Source of the DNA: Lachnospiraceae bacterium UBA7054
GTDB taxonomy: Bacteria > Bacillota > Clostridia > Lachnospirales > Lachnospiraceae
DNA length: 17,069 bases
Direction of reading: 5' to 3'
NCBI GenBank assembly: GCA_002492725.1
Contig: DLAF01000025.1
Location: forward strand, 66,025 to 83,093
In this document: positions 6,956 through 13,500 of the stretch, in pieces
How the letters are laid out: each line of letters begins with the position of its first letter
Position numbering within the stretch: position 1 is the stretch's first letter
Notes under the pieces: generated by a model
What the model saw: only the letters and a program-made list of their open reading frames with translations
Databases searched by the model: none
Told to the model about the DNA's origin: nothing
Program-made: the position numbers and the translations under genes

Positions 6956-7156
6956 ATGAACAAAGGTACAGTAAAGTGGTTCAATAACCAGAAAGGCTAC
7001 GGCTTCATCTCTGACGAGCAGGGTAACGACGTATTCGTTCACTACTCCGGCCTCAACATGGAAGGCTTCAAGTCCCTCGAGGAGGGCGCTGAGGTTGAGT
7101 ACGAGGTAGTAAACGGCGAGAAGGGACCTCAGGCTGTAAACGTTACAAAGTTATAA
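6956..7156 (+). CDS. Cold-shock protein, CspA/CspB family
   Basis: A 66-residue single cold-shock domain, the usual length for the family. It starts MNKGTVKWFNNQKGYGFI and contains both nucleic-acid-binding motifs, RNP1 (KGYGFI, residues 13-18) and RNP2 (VFVHY, residues 26-30). Such proteins bind single-stranded RNA and DNA and act as RNA chaperones in the cytoplasm, in the cold or constitutively. GGAGG lies 8 bases before the ATG. An upstream in-frame extension back to 6779 lies inside the kinase gene and is not real. The gene has its own promoter and a strong terminator about 130 bases downstream. Which csp paralogue it is cannot be decided. Confidence 0.95.
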   Translation: MNKGTVKWFNNQKGYGFISDEQGNDVFVHYSGLNMEGFKSLEEGAEVEYEVVNGEKGPQAVNVTKL

Positions 7157-7290
7157 GAAGCATTCCGCTTGTTATGACTTCGATAATCAATATCACGATG
7201 TGCCTGTTCTTAAATATAATATGATGTTCTGAAACCAGAATAAGTAATTTTATTTAGAATCAGCTATTGTTGTAACGGATTAGAGAAGAA

Positions 7291-7321
7291 AAAAAACCTG
7301 TCGATCACGGCAGGTTTTTTT
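7291..7321. terminator. Bidirectional rho-independent terminator between the csp and hisA genes
   Basis: AAAAAACCTG (7291-7300) pairs with CAGGTTTTTT (7311-7320), and a T-G and two G-C pairs close a four-base loop. T runs occur on both strands, so it serves the plus-strand csp gene and the minus-strand hisA gene. The TGA stop of hisA (7307-7305) lies inside the hairpin loop. The stretch 7157-7290 has no recognisable gene. Confidence 0.85.
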
Positions 7322-8129
7322 CTTGCATTGATATATCTTCTTCCGAAAGACAGGGACATTCCAAATAGCGCAGGACTTCCTCAAAGGGCATCGAACCGCC
7401 AAAGAGGTCGAGGGCGCTGCCGATGGTGACATCCACCCTGCCCTGTCCAAGTTCCCTTAATCTGTCCAAGTCAGCGAAACTGTGCACCCCGCCCGCGTAA
7501 GTGACGGGCCGTCTTCCCCATTTTCCCAAAAGCGCCGCCACCGGCTCCTCGATCCCTCCTGCCTTTCCCTCCACATCCACCGCATGAATCAAAAATTCAT
7601 CGCAGCTTTCGCTAAGCGCATCGAGCGTTTCCTCCGTCAGCTCCACCGTAGTATAGTTCTGCCATCTGTCGGTTACAATATAGTAATGTCCGTTACGCAG
7701 ACGCACGGAGAGATCCAAAACCAAACGTTCTCTTCCCACCGTTTTAACCAGTTTACATAACTTGTCTTGTTGAATCATTCCATCCTGAAATACATAGGAG
7801 GTCACGATCACATGGCTCGCCCCCGCGTTCAGAAACTGCGCCGCATTCTCCGGTGTGATACCGCCGCCCGCCTGCAAACCTCCCGGATAAGCTCTTAAGG
7901 CCGCAAGCGCCTGTTTTTTCGTCTCCTCGTAATAAGATGAAGAAGGCGGATTTAAGAGGATGACATGGCCGCCTCCTATGCCGCGTTCCCGATAAAGAGC
8001 AGCATAAAAAGCAGCGTCCTGTTTTGAGACAAAATTTTCCAGTGCTGCATCCTGCGCATCCAAAAGACTTCCGCCTACGATCTGCTTGACGGCTCCGTTA
8101 TGAATGTCGATACAAGGTCTGAATTTCAT
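7305..8129 (-). CDS. hisA: Phosphoribosylformimino-5-aminoimidazole carboxamide ribotide isomerase, eukaryotic-type HisA
   Basis: A 274-residue beta/alpha barrel isomerase for the fourth step of histidine synthesis (ProFAR to PRFAR). From the start, CIDIHNGAVKQIVGG resembles the yeast HIS6 type rather than the usual bacterial HisA. Further family marks are QAGGG (86-90), VIVTSYVF, VLDLS, FLIHAVDVEGKAGG (179-192), YAGGV (211-215) and GSALDLFGG (237-245). Catalytic acids fit Asp8 and Asp139. The start at 8129 is chosen because the protein aligns from its first residues and AGAAGGG lies about 12 bases upstream. A much longer open frame reaching 8684 is only the antisense of the repeat lipoprotein. 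No other his gene is nearby. The stop codon lies in the terminator loop. The family assignment is from memory of yeast HIS6, not a search. Confidence 0.88.
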   Translation of the reverse strand: MKFRPCIDIHNGAVKQIVGGSLLDAQDAALENFVSKQDAAFYAALYRERGIGGGHVILLNPPSSSYYEETKKQALAALRAYPGGLQAGGGITPENAAQFLNAGASHVIVTSYVFQDGMIQQDKLCKLVKTVGRERLVLDLSVRLRNGHYYIVTDRWQNYTTVELTEETLDALSESCDEFLIHAVDVEGKAGGIEEPVAALLGKWGRRPVTYAGGVHSFADLDRLRELGQGRVDVTIGSALDLFGGSMPFEEVLRYLECPCLSEEDISMQEKNLP

Positions 8130-8163
8130 ATGGTTATATTTCCCTTCTGTACAGAACCCGCCA

Positions 8164-8200
8164 GAACCAGCCTCGAAAACACTACGTGTTTCCTCGGTTC
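8164..8200. promoter_or_regulatory. Imperfect hairpin in the hisA leader
   Basis: GAACC (8164-8168) pairs with GGTTC (8196-8200), and AAACAC (8177-8182) pairs with GTGTTT (8186-8191) around a 3-base loop, with an unpaired internal loop between the two helices. It would lie in the 5' leader of the hisA mRNA. I do not recognise it as a known riboswitch; no T run follows. Confidence 0.35.
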
Positions 8201-8226
8201 TAAACTTTTTGCATATTTTACTTTCT

Positions 8227-8289
8227 ACCTGACATAATAACATAAGAACAGGAAGTTTTCCAAACATTCTGTTCTTATGGTTATCAGGT
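8227..8289. promoter_or_regulatory. Long inverted repeat in the hisA/lipoprotein divergent promoter region
   Basis: CATAAGAACAG (8241-8251) is perfectly complementary to CTGTTCTTATG (8269-8279). With small bulges the pairing extends outward to ACCTGA (8227-8232) and TCAGGT (8284-8289). The element TATCAGGTA is also directly repeated at 8282-8290 and 8295-8303, with an inverted TACCTGA at 8226-8232. Possible promoters are weak: plus TTGCAT (8209-8214) with CATAAT (8233-8238), and minus TTGGAA with TATTAT. This suggests a shared operator region or a structured leader; the regulator is unknown. Confidence 0.5.
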
Positions 8290-8316
8290 ATTTCTATCAG
8301 GTAAAGGAGTGAAATT

Positions 8317-8880
8317 ATGAAAAAGATTCTTTTGGTCTCTCTTATGGTACTGAGCATGACCGTACTGACCGCCTGCGGCAACAGAAACGCCATCGATAAC
8401 GGCGATAACGGTACGGGTATCACGGATGACGCCGGTATGACAGGCACGAACGGTACCGATACGACAGGTACGACGAACGACACCGGCACAACAGGTACCA
8501 CAAACGGCACCGGCACAACAGGTACAACGAACGGTAACGGTACGACAGGTACCACAAACGGTAACGGTACGACAGGTACGACAAACGGTAACGGCACCAC
8601 AGGTACGACGAACGGCACCGACACAACAGGTACCACAAACGGCACCACCGGCACAGATGACCTGAACAACACCGACAATGTCAACGATGTGACTGCCGGA
8701 GATTATAACGGAACCGGCACGAACGATAACGGTTCCATCGCGGACGGCGTTGGTGACGCAATCGGTGACGCAGGCAACACGGCCTCCGACATCATCGACG
8801 ATGCGGCTACAGGCGTTGAGAACATGGTGGACGATGTGACCGGCACAAACAATACCGGCGCAGCCAACAAAGCGCGCTAA
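8317..8880 (+). CDS. Repeat-containing lipoprotein of unknown function
   Basis: A 187-residue protein with a lipoprotein signal peptide (MKKILLV, lipobox LTAC, Cys20). Residues about 42-113 are low-complexity Thr/Gly/Asn repeats built on a 9-residue unit of the form GTTNGNGTT. The C-terminal part (about 125-180) is acidic, with short amphipathic runs such as IADGVGDAIGDAGNTASDIID. There are no aromatic-rich or catalytic motifs and no Cys after the lipobox. It is probably an extracellular, membrane-tethered flexible spacer or surface protein, but the function is unknown. AAAGGAG lies 7 bases before the ATG. It is transcribed divergently from hisA and ends at a clear terminator. The antisense strand is also open over the repeats, which is a by-product of their composition. 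Confidence 0.8.
   Translation: MKKILLVSLMVLSMTVLTACGNRNAIDNGDNGTGITDDAGMTGTNGTDTTGTTNDTGTTGTTNGTGTTGTTNGNGTTGTTNGNGTTGTTNGNGTTGTTNGTDTTGTTNGTTGTDDLNNTDNVNDVTAGDYNGTGTNDNGSIADGVGDAIGDAGNTASDIIDDAATGVENMVDDVTGTNNTGAANKAR
8467..8655 (+). repeat. Seven 27-bp tandem repeats inside the lipoprotein gene
   Basis: Units begin with GGTAC at 8467, 8494, 8521, 8548, 8575, 8602 and 8629, each 27 bp (9 codons). A related 24-bp unit precedes them (8443-8466). Units differ mostly at third codon positions of Thr, Gly and Asn codons, with few changes such as Asn to Asp or Thr. The array is in frame, so copy-number changes would lengthen or shorten the protein without breaking it. Confidence 0.85.
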
Positions 8881-8881
8881 C

Positions 8882-8901
8882 GGGAAATCTTACAATTTCC
8901 C
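8882..8901. other. Small hairpin after the lipoprotein stop codon
   Basis: GGGAAAT (8882-8888) and ATTTCCC (8895-8901) form a perfect 7-bp stem with a 6-base loop, 2 bases after the TAA. There is no T run; it may protect the mRNA 3' end or be an incidental part of the terminator region. Confidence 0.45.
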
Positions 8902-8909
8902 ATTGCCGT

Positions 8910-8948
8910 AAAAAGAGTTCCCGAGGCATTCCCCGAGAGCTCTTTTTT
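8910..8948. terminator. Bidirectional terminator between the lipoprotein gene and fbp
   Basis: AAAAAGAG (8910-8917) pairs with CTCTTTTT (8940-8947 region), and an imperfect GC-rich upper stem closes on a CATT loop. The plus-strand T run (8943-8948) and the minus-strand T run from the A tract make it work in both directions. The T run touches the fbp stop codon at 8950-8948. Confidence 0.8.
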
Positions 8949-10906
8949 CAGCCCTTTTCAATTAAAATGCCGTCCCTGTAAGCCTGTAAGAGTTCTTCCA
9001 GCTGATGGATGGTTTCCCGCAGCTCCGCACCAATCTCCGTATCCGCAATTTTCTGCCGCAGGGCCGTAGTCTCCAGAATAAAGGAATCCGAAAAAATATC
9101 CGACTCCTGCCTGATTGCAGACTCCGTGGACTCAAAGGGTTCATGCGCCACCAGACGCATCCCATAAGAATTGACCACCAGCGTATAGCCTGCAATTCCG
9201 GTCTTATCCTGGTAAGCCTTGGAAAAACCGCCGTCTATGACAAGAAGCTTGCCGCCGCAGTGCACGGGCGTCTCTCCTTTCTTTCTCTCCACCGGCACAT
9301 GACCGTTTACGATATGGGAGTGGGTCTCATCCAACCCAAATTCCTGCAAGATGCGGTTCACCACCATCTCGCTGTCAAGAAGCCTGTAGTAGGCGTTCTT
9401 TCTCTCCTTGCAAAGTTCCTCGTCCGTCAAAAAATAGCGTTCAAAGGTAGCCATCTTGTCCTTGCCGAAAACCGGTGAATTGGGACCGGCCCAGATATAC
9501 CAGATGATATCCTGGCCCTTTAACTTTTCCTGGAGATCGTGGGCATAATACCCCTTTCTCGCATAGTGTTCCAACACGTCATAGAGCGCCTTGCCGCTGT
9601 ATTCCTCGCCGTAAACAGTTACCTTATTAAAATTTCCCTCCTCGTCCATGGGCACGCAGCCGTGATAGAGCAGGTTGGAATTGTAAACCTTGTAGAGACC
9701 GCCCTTGGAAAAGAGAAACCGCACATGCTTTTGCAGCTTCTCACATTTGACAAAAGCCTGTCTGAGCCGCTCCATCACCTGTTCTTCCTGCTGCGTCAGC
9801 TCATAGGGCCTGTTTTTGTTGATCGTCGGGAAATCGACATCCTTCATGGGATAGGAAACCCCGTCCAGCACAAGCGCTTTCTTCTCATAATCAATGTGCT
9901 CCAAAAGCAGCCTGTCCTGCATCGCAAATTCAGGGCGCCTCATAATAAGCTGCCCTTCCAGCTTAAATTGTATGATCGAGATGGCCTTGTGCATCTTCAT
10001 GTCAAGGCTTAAGTCCTTCGTATCATAATCCGTATTGTATTTGATGGCAAAGGCTCCGCAGTCCACATCCTTATAAGCATCGAGTGCAAAAGTGGCAAGC
10101 GGGATCAGGTTGATGCCGTAACCCTCCTCGAGCGTGTCCAGATTGCCGTAACGCGCCGCCATACGGATCACGTTGGCGATGCAGGCCAGGTGGCCGCTGG
10201 CCGCCCCCATCCACACAATGTCGTGATTGCCCCATTGAACATCCACCGAATGATAAGCGCAGAGCGTATCCAAAATGATGTGGGGGCCCGGACCTCTATC
10301 GAAGATATCCCCCACAATGTGGAGATGGTCAATCACCAGCCGCTGGATCAGATTACTGAGCGCCACGATAAACTCCGGCGCCCGGCCGATACGGATGATG
10401 GTATGAATGATCTCATTATAATAAGCTTCCTTGTCCTGAATCTCCGCCTTCTCTGTGATCAGCTCCTCGATGATGTAGGAGAAGTCTTTCGGCAGGGCCT
10501 TTCTCACTTTGGAGCGGGTATACTTTGACGAGACCCGCTTGGTGATCTGCACCAGCCTGTGCAGGGTGATCTTATACCAGTCCTCGATGGAATTTTCATC
10601 CTCCTCGGCCATCACGATATCCAGCTTCTCCTGCGGATAGTAGATCAGGGTCGCCAGACTCTTTTTGTCCTTGATACTTAATGTATTGCCAAACTCCTCG
10701 TCTATTTTCCTGCGCACTGAGCCGGAACCGTTCTTGAGAATATGATTAAACTGCTCATACTCCCCGTGGATATCCGTCATAAAGTGCTCGGTGCCCTTTG
10801 GGAGGTTCAAGATCGCCTGGAGGTTGATAATCTCCGTGGAGGCCGCCGCGATCGTCGGGTACTGCTTCGATAAACTTTTCAAATACTTTAATTCTAAATC
10901 GTCCAT
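8948..10906 (-). CDS. fbp: Fructose-1,6-bisphosphatase, class III
   Basis: A 652-residue enzyme of the Firmicute class III FBPase family (B. subtilis Fbp is about 670 residues). It hydrolyses fructose 1,6-bisphosphate to fructose 6-phosphate in gluconeogenesis. The calcineurin-type metallophosphatase motifs are intact: TDIHGE (Asp45, His47), GDIFDRG (Asp200, Asp203) and GNHDIVW (Asn227, His228). Further family sequence follows, such as NGHVPVERKKGE and VIDGGFSKAYQ near the C-terminus. The known B. subtilis enzyme is Mn-dependent and activated by PEP; this is family knowledge, not visible here. The start at 10906 has GGGG 5 bases upstream and the expected N-terminus. It is a single-gene unit, with dapB ending 82 bases upstream. 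No consensus promoter stands out in 10907-10988. Confidence 0.95.
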   Translation of the reverse strand: MDDLELKYLKSLSKQYPTIAAASTEIINLQAILNLPKGTEHFMTDIHGEYEQFNHILKNGSGSVRRKIDEEFGNTLSIKDKKSLATLIYYPQEKLDIVMAEEDENSIEDWYKITLHRLVQITKRVSSKYTRSKVRKALPKDFSYIIEELITEKAEIQDKEAYYNEIIHTIIRIGRAPEFIVALSNLIQRLVIDHLHIVGDIFDRGPGPHIILDTLCAYHSVDVQWGNHDIVWMGAASGHLACIANVIRMAARYGNLDTLEEGYGINLIPLATFALDAYKDVDCGAFAIKYNTDYDTKDLSLDMKMHKAISIIQFKLEGQLIMRRPEFAMQDRLLLEHIDYEKKALVLDGVSYPMKDVDFPTINKNRPYELTQQEEQVMERLRQAFVKCEKLQKHVRFLFSKGGLYKVYNSNLLYHGCVPMDEEGNFNKVTVYGEEYSGKALYDVLEHYARKGYYAHDLQEKLKGQDIIWYIWAGPNSPVFGKDKMATFERYFLTDEELCKERKNAYYRLLDSEMVVNRILQEFGLDETHSHIVNGHVPVERKKGETPVHCGGKLLVIDGGFSKAYQDKTGIAGYTLVVNSYGMRLVAHEPFESTESAIRQESDIFSDSFILETTALRQKIADTEIGAELRETIHQLEELLQAYRDGILIEKG

Positions 10907-10965
10907 GGATTCCCCCGCAACTTTTGCCTTTGTGCTGTCAGCCGCCTATCATACGCGGTATTTAC

Positions 10966-10990
10966 AAACTCTCCTATAATAGTAGAGTTT
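10966..10990 (-). terminator. Weak hairpin at the end of dapB
   Basis: AAACTCT (10966-10972) and AGAGTTT (10984-10990) form a 7-bp stem overlapping the dapB stop codon. On the minus strand only a poor T stretch follows, so it is at best a weak terminator. Some readthrough from dapB into fbp is possible. Confidence 0.35.
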
Positions 10991-11744
10991 ATCCAATCAC
11001 ATCCGCCATATCATACATTCCCGCGGGCTTTCCTTTCAAAAATTTTGCCGCCTGAATTGCGCCTTTGCCAAACACCGCCTTGGAATAAGCCCTGTGAGAA
11101 AAGGTTACCACTTCGTCCGCGCCTGCAAAGATCACGTCGTGGTCGCCGACAATGGTGCCGCCTCTGACCGCGCTGATACCGATCTCTTTCGCATTTCGTT
11201 TCTGTCTGACCTGACTTCTGTCATAGACATATTCGAAACCGCCATTCATCTGTTCGTTGATGGAGTCTGCCAGCGCAAGTGCCGTGCCGCTGGGCGCATC
11301 CACTTTCTGATTATGATGCTTCTCCACGATCTCAATATCAAAACCCGCGGGAGAAAGCGTCTGCGCCGCCTCCTTTAAGAGCTTTAAGAGCATATTGATG
11401 CCCAAGGACATATTGGCGGACTTTAAAACAGCCACTTTCTTTGCTGTCTCTTCCACTTTCGCAAGCTGCGCTTCGGAAAGTCCCGTTGTGCATAGAACGC
11501 AGGGCAAATTTTTTTCCGCACAGTAATCGAGCAGACCGTCCACCGCCGCCGCCACGGAAAAGTCGATGACCGCGTCCGCCTGTACCGTGCAATCAGCAAT
11601 CGCCGCAAACACAGGGTACGGATTTTTGCCCTCATCTCTGGCGTCTACGCCCGCCACAATCTCTATCTCTTCATCGGCCGCAATCAGGGAGGTAATGGTC
11701 TGACCCATCTTACCGTTGCAGCCGTGCATAATCACTCTTGTCAT
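10989..11744 (-). CDS. dapB: 4-hydroxy-tetrahydrodipicolinate reductase
   Basis: A 251-residue enzyme that reduces the DapA product with NAD(P)H in the lysine/diaminopimelate pathway. The Rossmann fold starts with HGCNGKMG (7-14). The signature EKHHNQKVDAPSGTA (141-155) has the catalytic His143/His144 pair and Lys147. The conserved C-terminal pattern FSHRAYSK (215-222) is also present. I chose ATG 11744 because GGAGG lies 5 bases upstream. A longer reading to 11792 would add an unlikely charged leader abutting the dapA stop. It lies 48 bases after dapA in the same direction and is part of the lysine-riboswitch-controlled operon. Diaminopimelate also feeds peptidoglycan synthesis. Confidence 0.95.
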   Translation of the reverse strand: MTRVIMHGCNGKMGQTITSLIAADEEIEIVAGVDARDEGKNPYPVFAAIADCTVQADAVIDFSVAAAVDGLLDYCAEKNLPCVLCTTGLSEAQLAKVEETAKKVAVLKSANMSLGINMLLKLLKEAAQTLSPAGFDIEIVEKHHNQKVDAPSGTALALADSINEQMNGGFEYVYDRSQVRQKRNAKEIGISAVRGGTIVGDHDVIFAGADEVVTFSHRAYSKAVFGKGAIQAAKFLKGKPAGMYDMADVIG

Positions 11745-11792
11745 AGTTTCCTCCATGTTGGAACATTTTTCAATCTTTCTCCTTATTTCCAT

Positions 11793-12677
11793 TTACAAAA
11801 TGCCGTACTCCTGCATTGCCTTCTTAAGCCGCTCCACGTTTGCCGGCTCCATCTCGGACAGTGGCATCCGCGTACCGCCCACTGCCTTGCCCATCAGATT
11901 TAAGGCCGCCTTCACGGGGATCGGGTTCACCTCGCTAAAGAGCGCATCACACAGATCAATCGCCCGCAGCTGCCCGGCCGCACTTCCCGCCACATCGCCG
12001 TCAAAGAATTTCTGACAGATCTCATGCGTCTGTTTCGGCGCAACATTCGAGAGTACGGAAATCACGCCGACGCCGCCAAGGGAAAGGATCGGTACGATCT
12101 GATCATCGTTGCCGGAATAAAGATCCACCTTATCGCCCGCAAGCGCTTTTACCTTTGTAATCTGAGAAATATTGCCGCTGGCTTCCTTGACACCCACGAT
12201 GTTTTCCACCTCCGTGCAGAGCCTTGCCACCGTCTGCGGCATGATATTGCAGCCCGTACGGCTGGGTACGTTGTAGAGGATGATGGGCAGCTTCACGGAA
12301 TCCGCAATCTTTTTATAATGCGCATAGAGACCGTTCTGCGTGGCTTTATTATAGTAGGGCGTCACCAAAAGCAGGCCGTCCACGCCGTACTTTTCCGCCT
12401 CTGTAGAGAGGTAAACGGCCGTCTCCGTACAGTTGGAACCCGTGCCTGCCACAACGGGAATCCTGCCTTTTACGCGCTCCGCGCAAAAGCGGATCACATC
12501 CAGATGCTCCTCGTGCGTCAGCGTGGATGATTCCCCTGTGGTACCGCAGACGATGATGGCATCCGTCCCTCCTGCGATTTGAAACTCGATCAATTCCGCA
12601 AATTTGTCATAGTTTACGCTGCCGTCCTCTTTGAACGGGGTGACGATTGCCACGCCCGCGCCTTTAAAAATTGCCAT
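11793..12677 (-). CDS. dapA: 4-hydroxy-tetrahydrodipicolinate synthase
   Basis: A 294-residue TIM-barrel lyase that condenses pyruvate with aspartate semialdehyde, the committed step to diaminopimelate and lysine. The sequence has CGTTGESSTL (44-53) with Thr46/Thr47 of the active site, YNVPSRTG (135-142) with Tyr135 and Arg140, and VGVKEASGN with the Schiff-base Lys164. Length is typical of the family (about 290-300). The ATG at 12677 follows GGGAG at about 8 bases. A longer frame to 12785 runs into the riboswitch and is not translated. It is the first gene of a dapA-dapB operon, read from a consensus promoter through a lysine riboswitch, so it is expected to be off when lysine is plentiful. 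Confidence 0.96.
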   Translation of the reverse strand: MAIFKGAGVAIVTPFKEDGSVNYDKFAELIEFQIAGGTDAIIVCGTTGESSTLTHEEHLDVIRFCAERVKGRIPVVAGTGSNCTETAVYLSTEAEKYGVDGLLLVTPYYNKATQNGLYAHYKKIADSVKLPIILYNVPSRTGCNIMPQTVARLCTEVENIVGVKEASGNISQITKVKALAGDKVDLYSGNDDQIVPILSLGGVGVISVLSNVAPKQTHEICQKFFDGDVAGSAAGQLRAIDLCDALFSEVNPIPVKAALNLMGKAVGGTRMPLSEMEPANVERLKKAMQEYGIL

Positions 12678-12681
12678 AATA

Positions 12682-12747
12682 CTCTCCCTTCTGTTTTGGC
12701 CTGCCTGTTCCTGCGCGCCAGAAGAGCCGACCACGCAGGGCCGGCTC
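12682..12747 (-). promoter_or_regulatory. Expression platform hairpin between the lysine riboswitch and dapA
   Basis: On the minus strand GAGCCGGCC (12747-12739) pairs with GGTCGGCTC (12732-12724), a 9-bp stem with one G-U and a 6-base loop. What follows is TTCTGG rather than a U run, so classical termination is doubtful. CTCTTCT (12726-12720) is complementary, with wobbles, to the dapA ribosome site region AGAAGGGAGAG (12692-12682). This opens the possibility that the platform controls translation. Confidence 0.5.
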
Positions 12748-12772
12748 CATAATACAATCCATCTCTGATCCT

Positions 12773-12933
12773 GATAGCGCCCCATCGAATCGATGACAGT
12801 CGTACAGCTCTTAACTGTACGCCCAAGGCAAAACGTTCAGGCCGTTTCTCCTTTCGGCGTTTTCTCCTTTCCGAACAGTTCTCCTGTGCCTGACACATCC
12901 CTGCCCGTACTGATAGGAAACGCAACCTCTATC
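12773..12933 (-). promoter_or_regulatory. Lysine riboswitch (L-box aptamer)
   Basis: The dapA leader, read on the minus strand, shows the lysine aptamer landmarks. P1 is closed by GATAG (12933-12929) and CTATC (12777-12773). The conserved AGAGGTTGCG follows P1, then AGTACGGG. GCCGAAAGGAGAAACGGC forms the conserved stem-loop. Next come TGGGC and a hairpin made by GTACAG and CTGTAC. The conserved ACTGTCA lies before GGGGCGC, which leads into P1. The length of about 161 bases fits RF00168. It sits 22 bases after the predicted -10 and upstream of dapA, the expected location. Family recognition is by eye; a covariance-model search was not run. Confidence 0.9.
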
Positions 12934-12954
12934 TCACTTTATGTAATTAGATTC

Positions 12955-12983
12955 ATCATAACATCGGAGCACTCCTGTGTCAA
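12955..12983 (-). promoter_or_regulatory. Sigma-A promoter of the dapA-dapB operon
   Basis: On the minus strand a perfect TTGACA (12983-12978) and TATGAT (12960-12955) are separated by 17 bp. The -35 box overlaps the TGA stop codon of the upstream CobO-like gene (12982-12980). Predicted transcription begins about 15 bases before the riboswitch. Confidence 0.8.
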
Positions 12984-13480
12984 TCCCATATCTTGTAAAG
13001 CATGGTCTCCACCTTCGTCACCTGATCTGCAAGGGCACAAACCTCATCGTTTATGGTAATGCCCGTCATGATGATATCCATTTCCTCCGGTTTCCCGGCA
13101 AGAAGGTTTTTCAGCTCCTCCACAGTGATGATGCCGTTGTCGATCAGACCCAGCACTTCATCTAAGATGAGCAGGGAACACTCTCCCGTATTGAGGATCT
13201 TCTTGGCAAAATTTAAACCGTTTCGAATATTGTTGCACGCCTCGGCCTTCCTCTCATCGGAGAGCTTTGAAAAATCCTCCTCCGACTTTTCAAAACGAAA
13301 AATCTTGATCTCCGGCTCAAGCCGCTTTACAAACTCCGATTCCACAAGCCCCCGGCCCTTCAAAAACTGTATGATAACGACATATTCTCCCTCGCAGGCT
13401 GTCTGAATTGCACGGCCAAGGGCTGCCGGTGACTTTCCATGACCTTCTCCGCTGTAAATCTGAATTGTACCTTTTCCCAT
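12980..13480 (-). CDS. CobO/BtuR-like ATP:corrinoid adenosyltransferase family protein
   Basis: A 166-residue P-loop protein related to cob(I)yrinic acid a,c-diamide adenosyltransferases, which attach adenosyl to corrinoids. Visible features are IQIYSGEGHGKSPAALG at the start (P-loop GEGHGKS, residues 11-17), VVIIQFLKGR (34-43), LLILDEV (103-109, Walker B-like Asp107/Glu108) and TGITINDEVCALADQVTKVE near the end. It differs from typical members: the P-loop has His where most have Lys or Asn, Ser-Pro replaces Thr-Thr, the usual TGR before the last helix reads TGI, and the protein stops soon after. It may be a shortened or divergent subfamily, and cobalamin use is not proven. GAGG lies 8 bases before the ATG. 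It may be read from the upstream SSB-like gene across a repeat-rich gap. Confidence 0.75.
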   Translation of the reverse strand: MGKGTIQIYSGEGHGKSPAALGRAIQTACEGEYVVIIQFLKGRGLVESEFVKRLEPEIKIFRFEKSEEDFSKLSDERKAEACNNIRNGLNFAKKILNTGECSLLILDEVLGLIDNGIITVEELKNLLAGKPEEMDIIMTGITINDEVCALADQVTKVETMLYKIWD

Positions 13481-13500
13481 ATAAGTACCTCGTATGATAA

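Noticed and set aside
7215..7220. TATAAT after the csp gene, with a terminator at 7291-7321, suggesting a small RNA of about 95 bases
   Set aside because: No acceptable -35 box lies upstream (ATCACG at the 17-bp position), and the AT-rich stretch gives such matches by chance.
8384..8880. Lipoprotein repeats considered as a CRISPR array
   Set aside because: The units are contiguous 27-bp coding repeats without spacers and stay in one reading frame.
12678..12785. 36-residue N-terminal extension of DapA
   Set aside because: The region is riboswitch leader; the DapA family starts at the ATG at 12677, which has a ribosome site.
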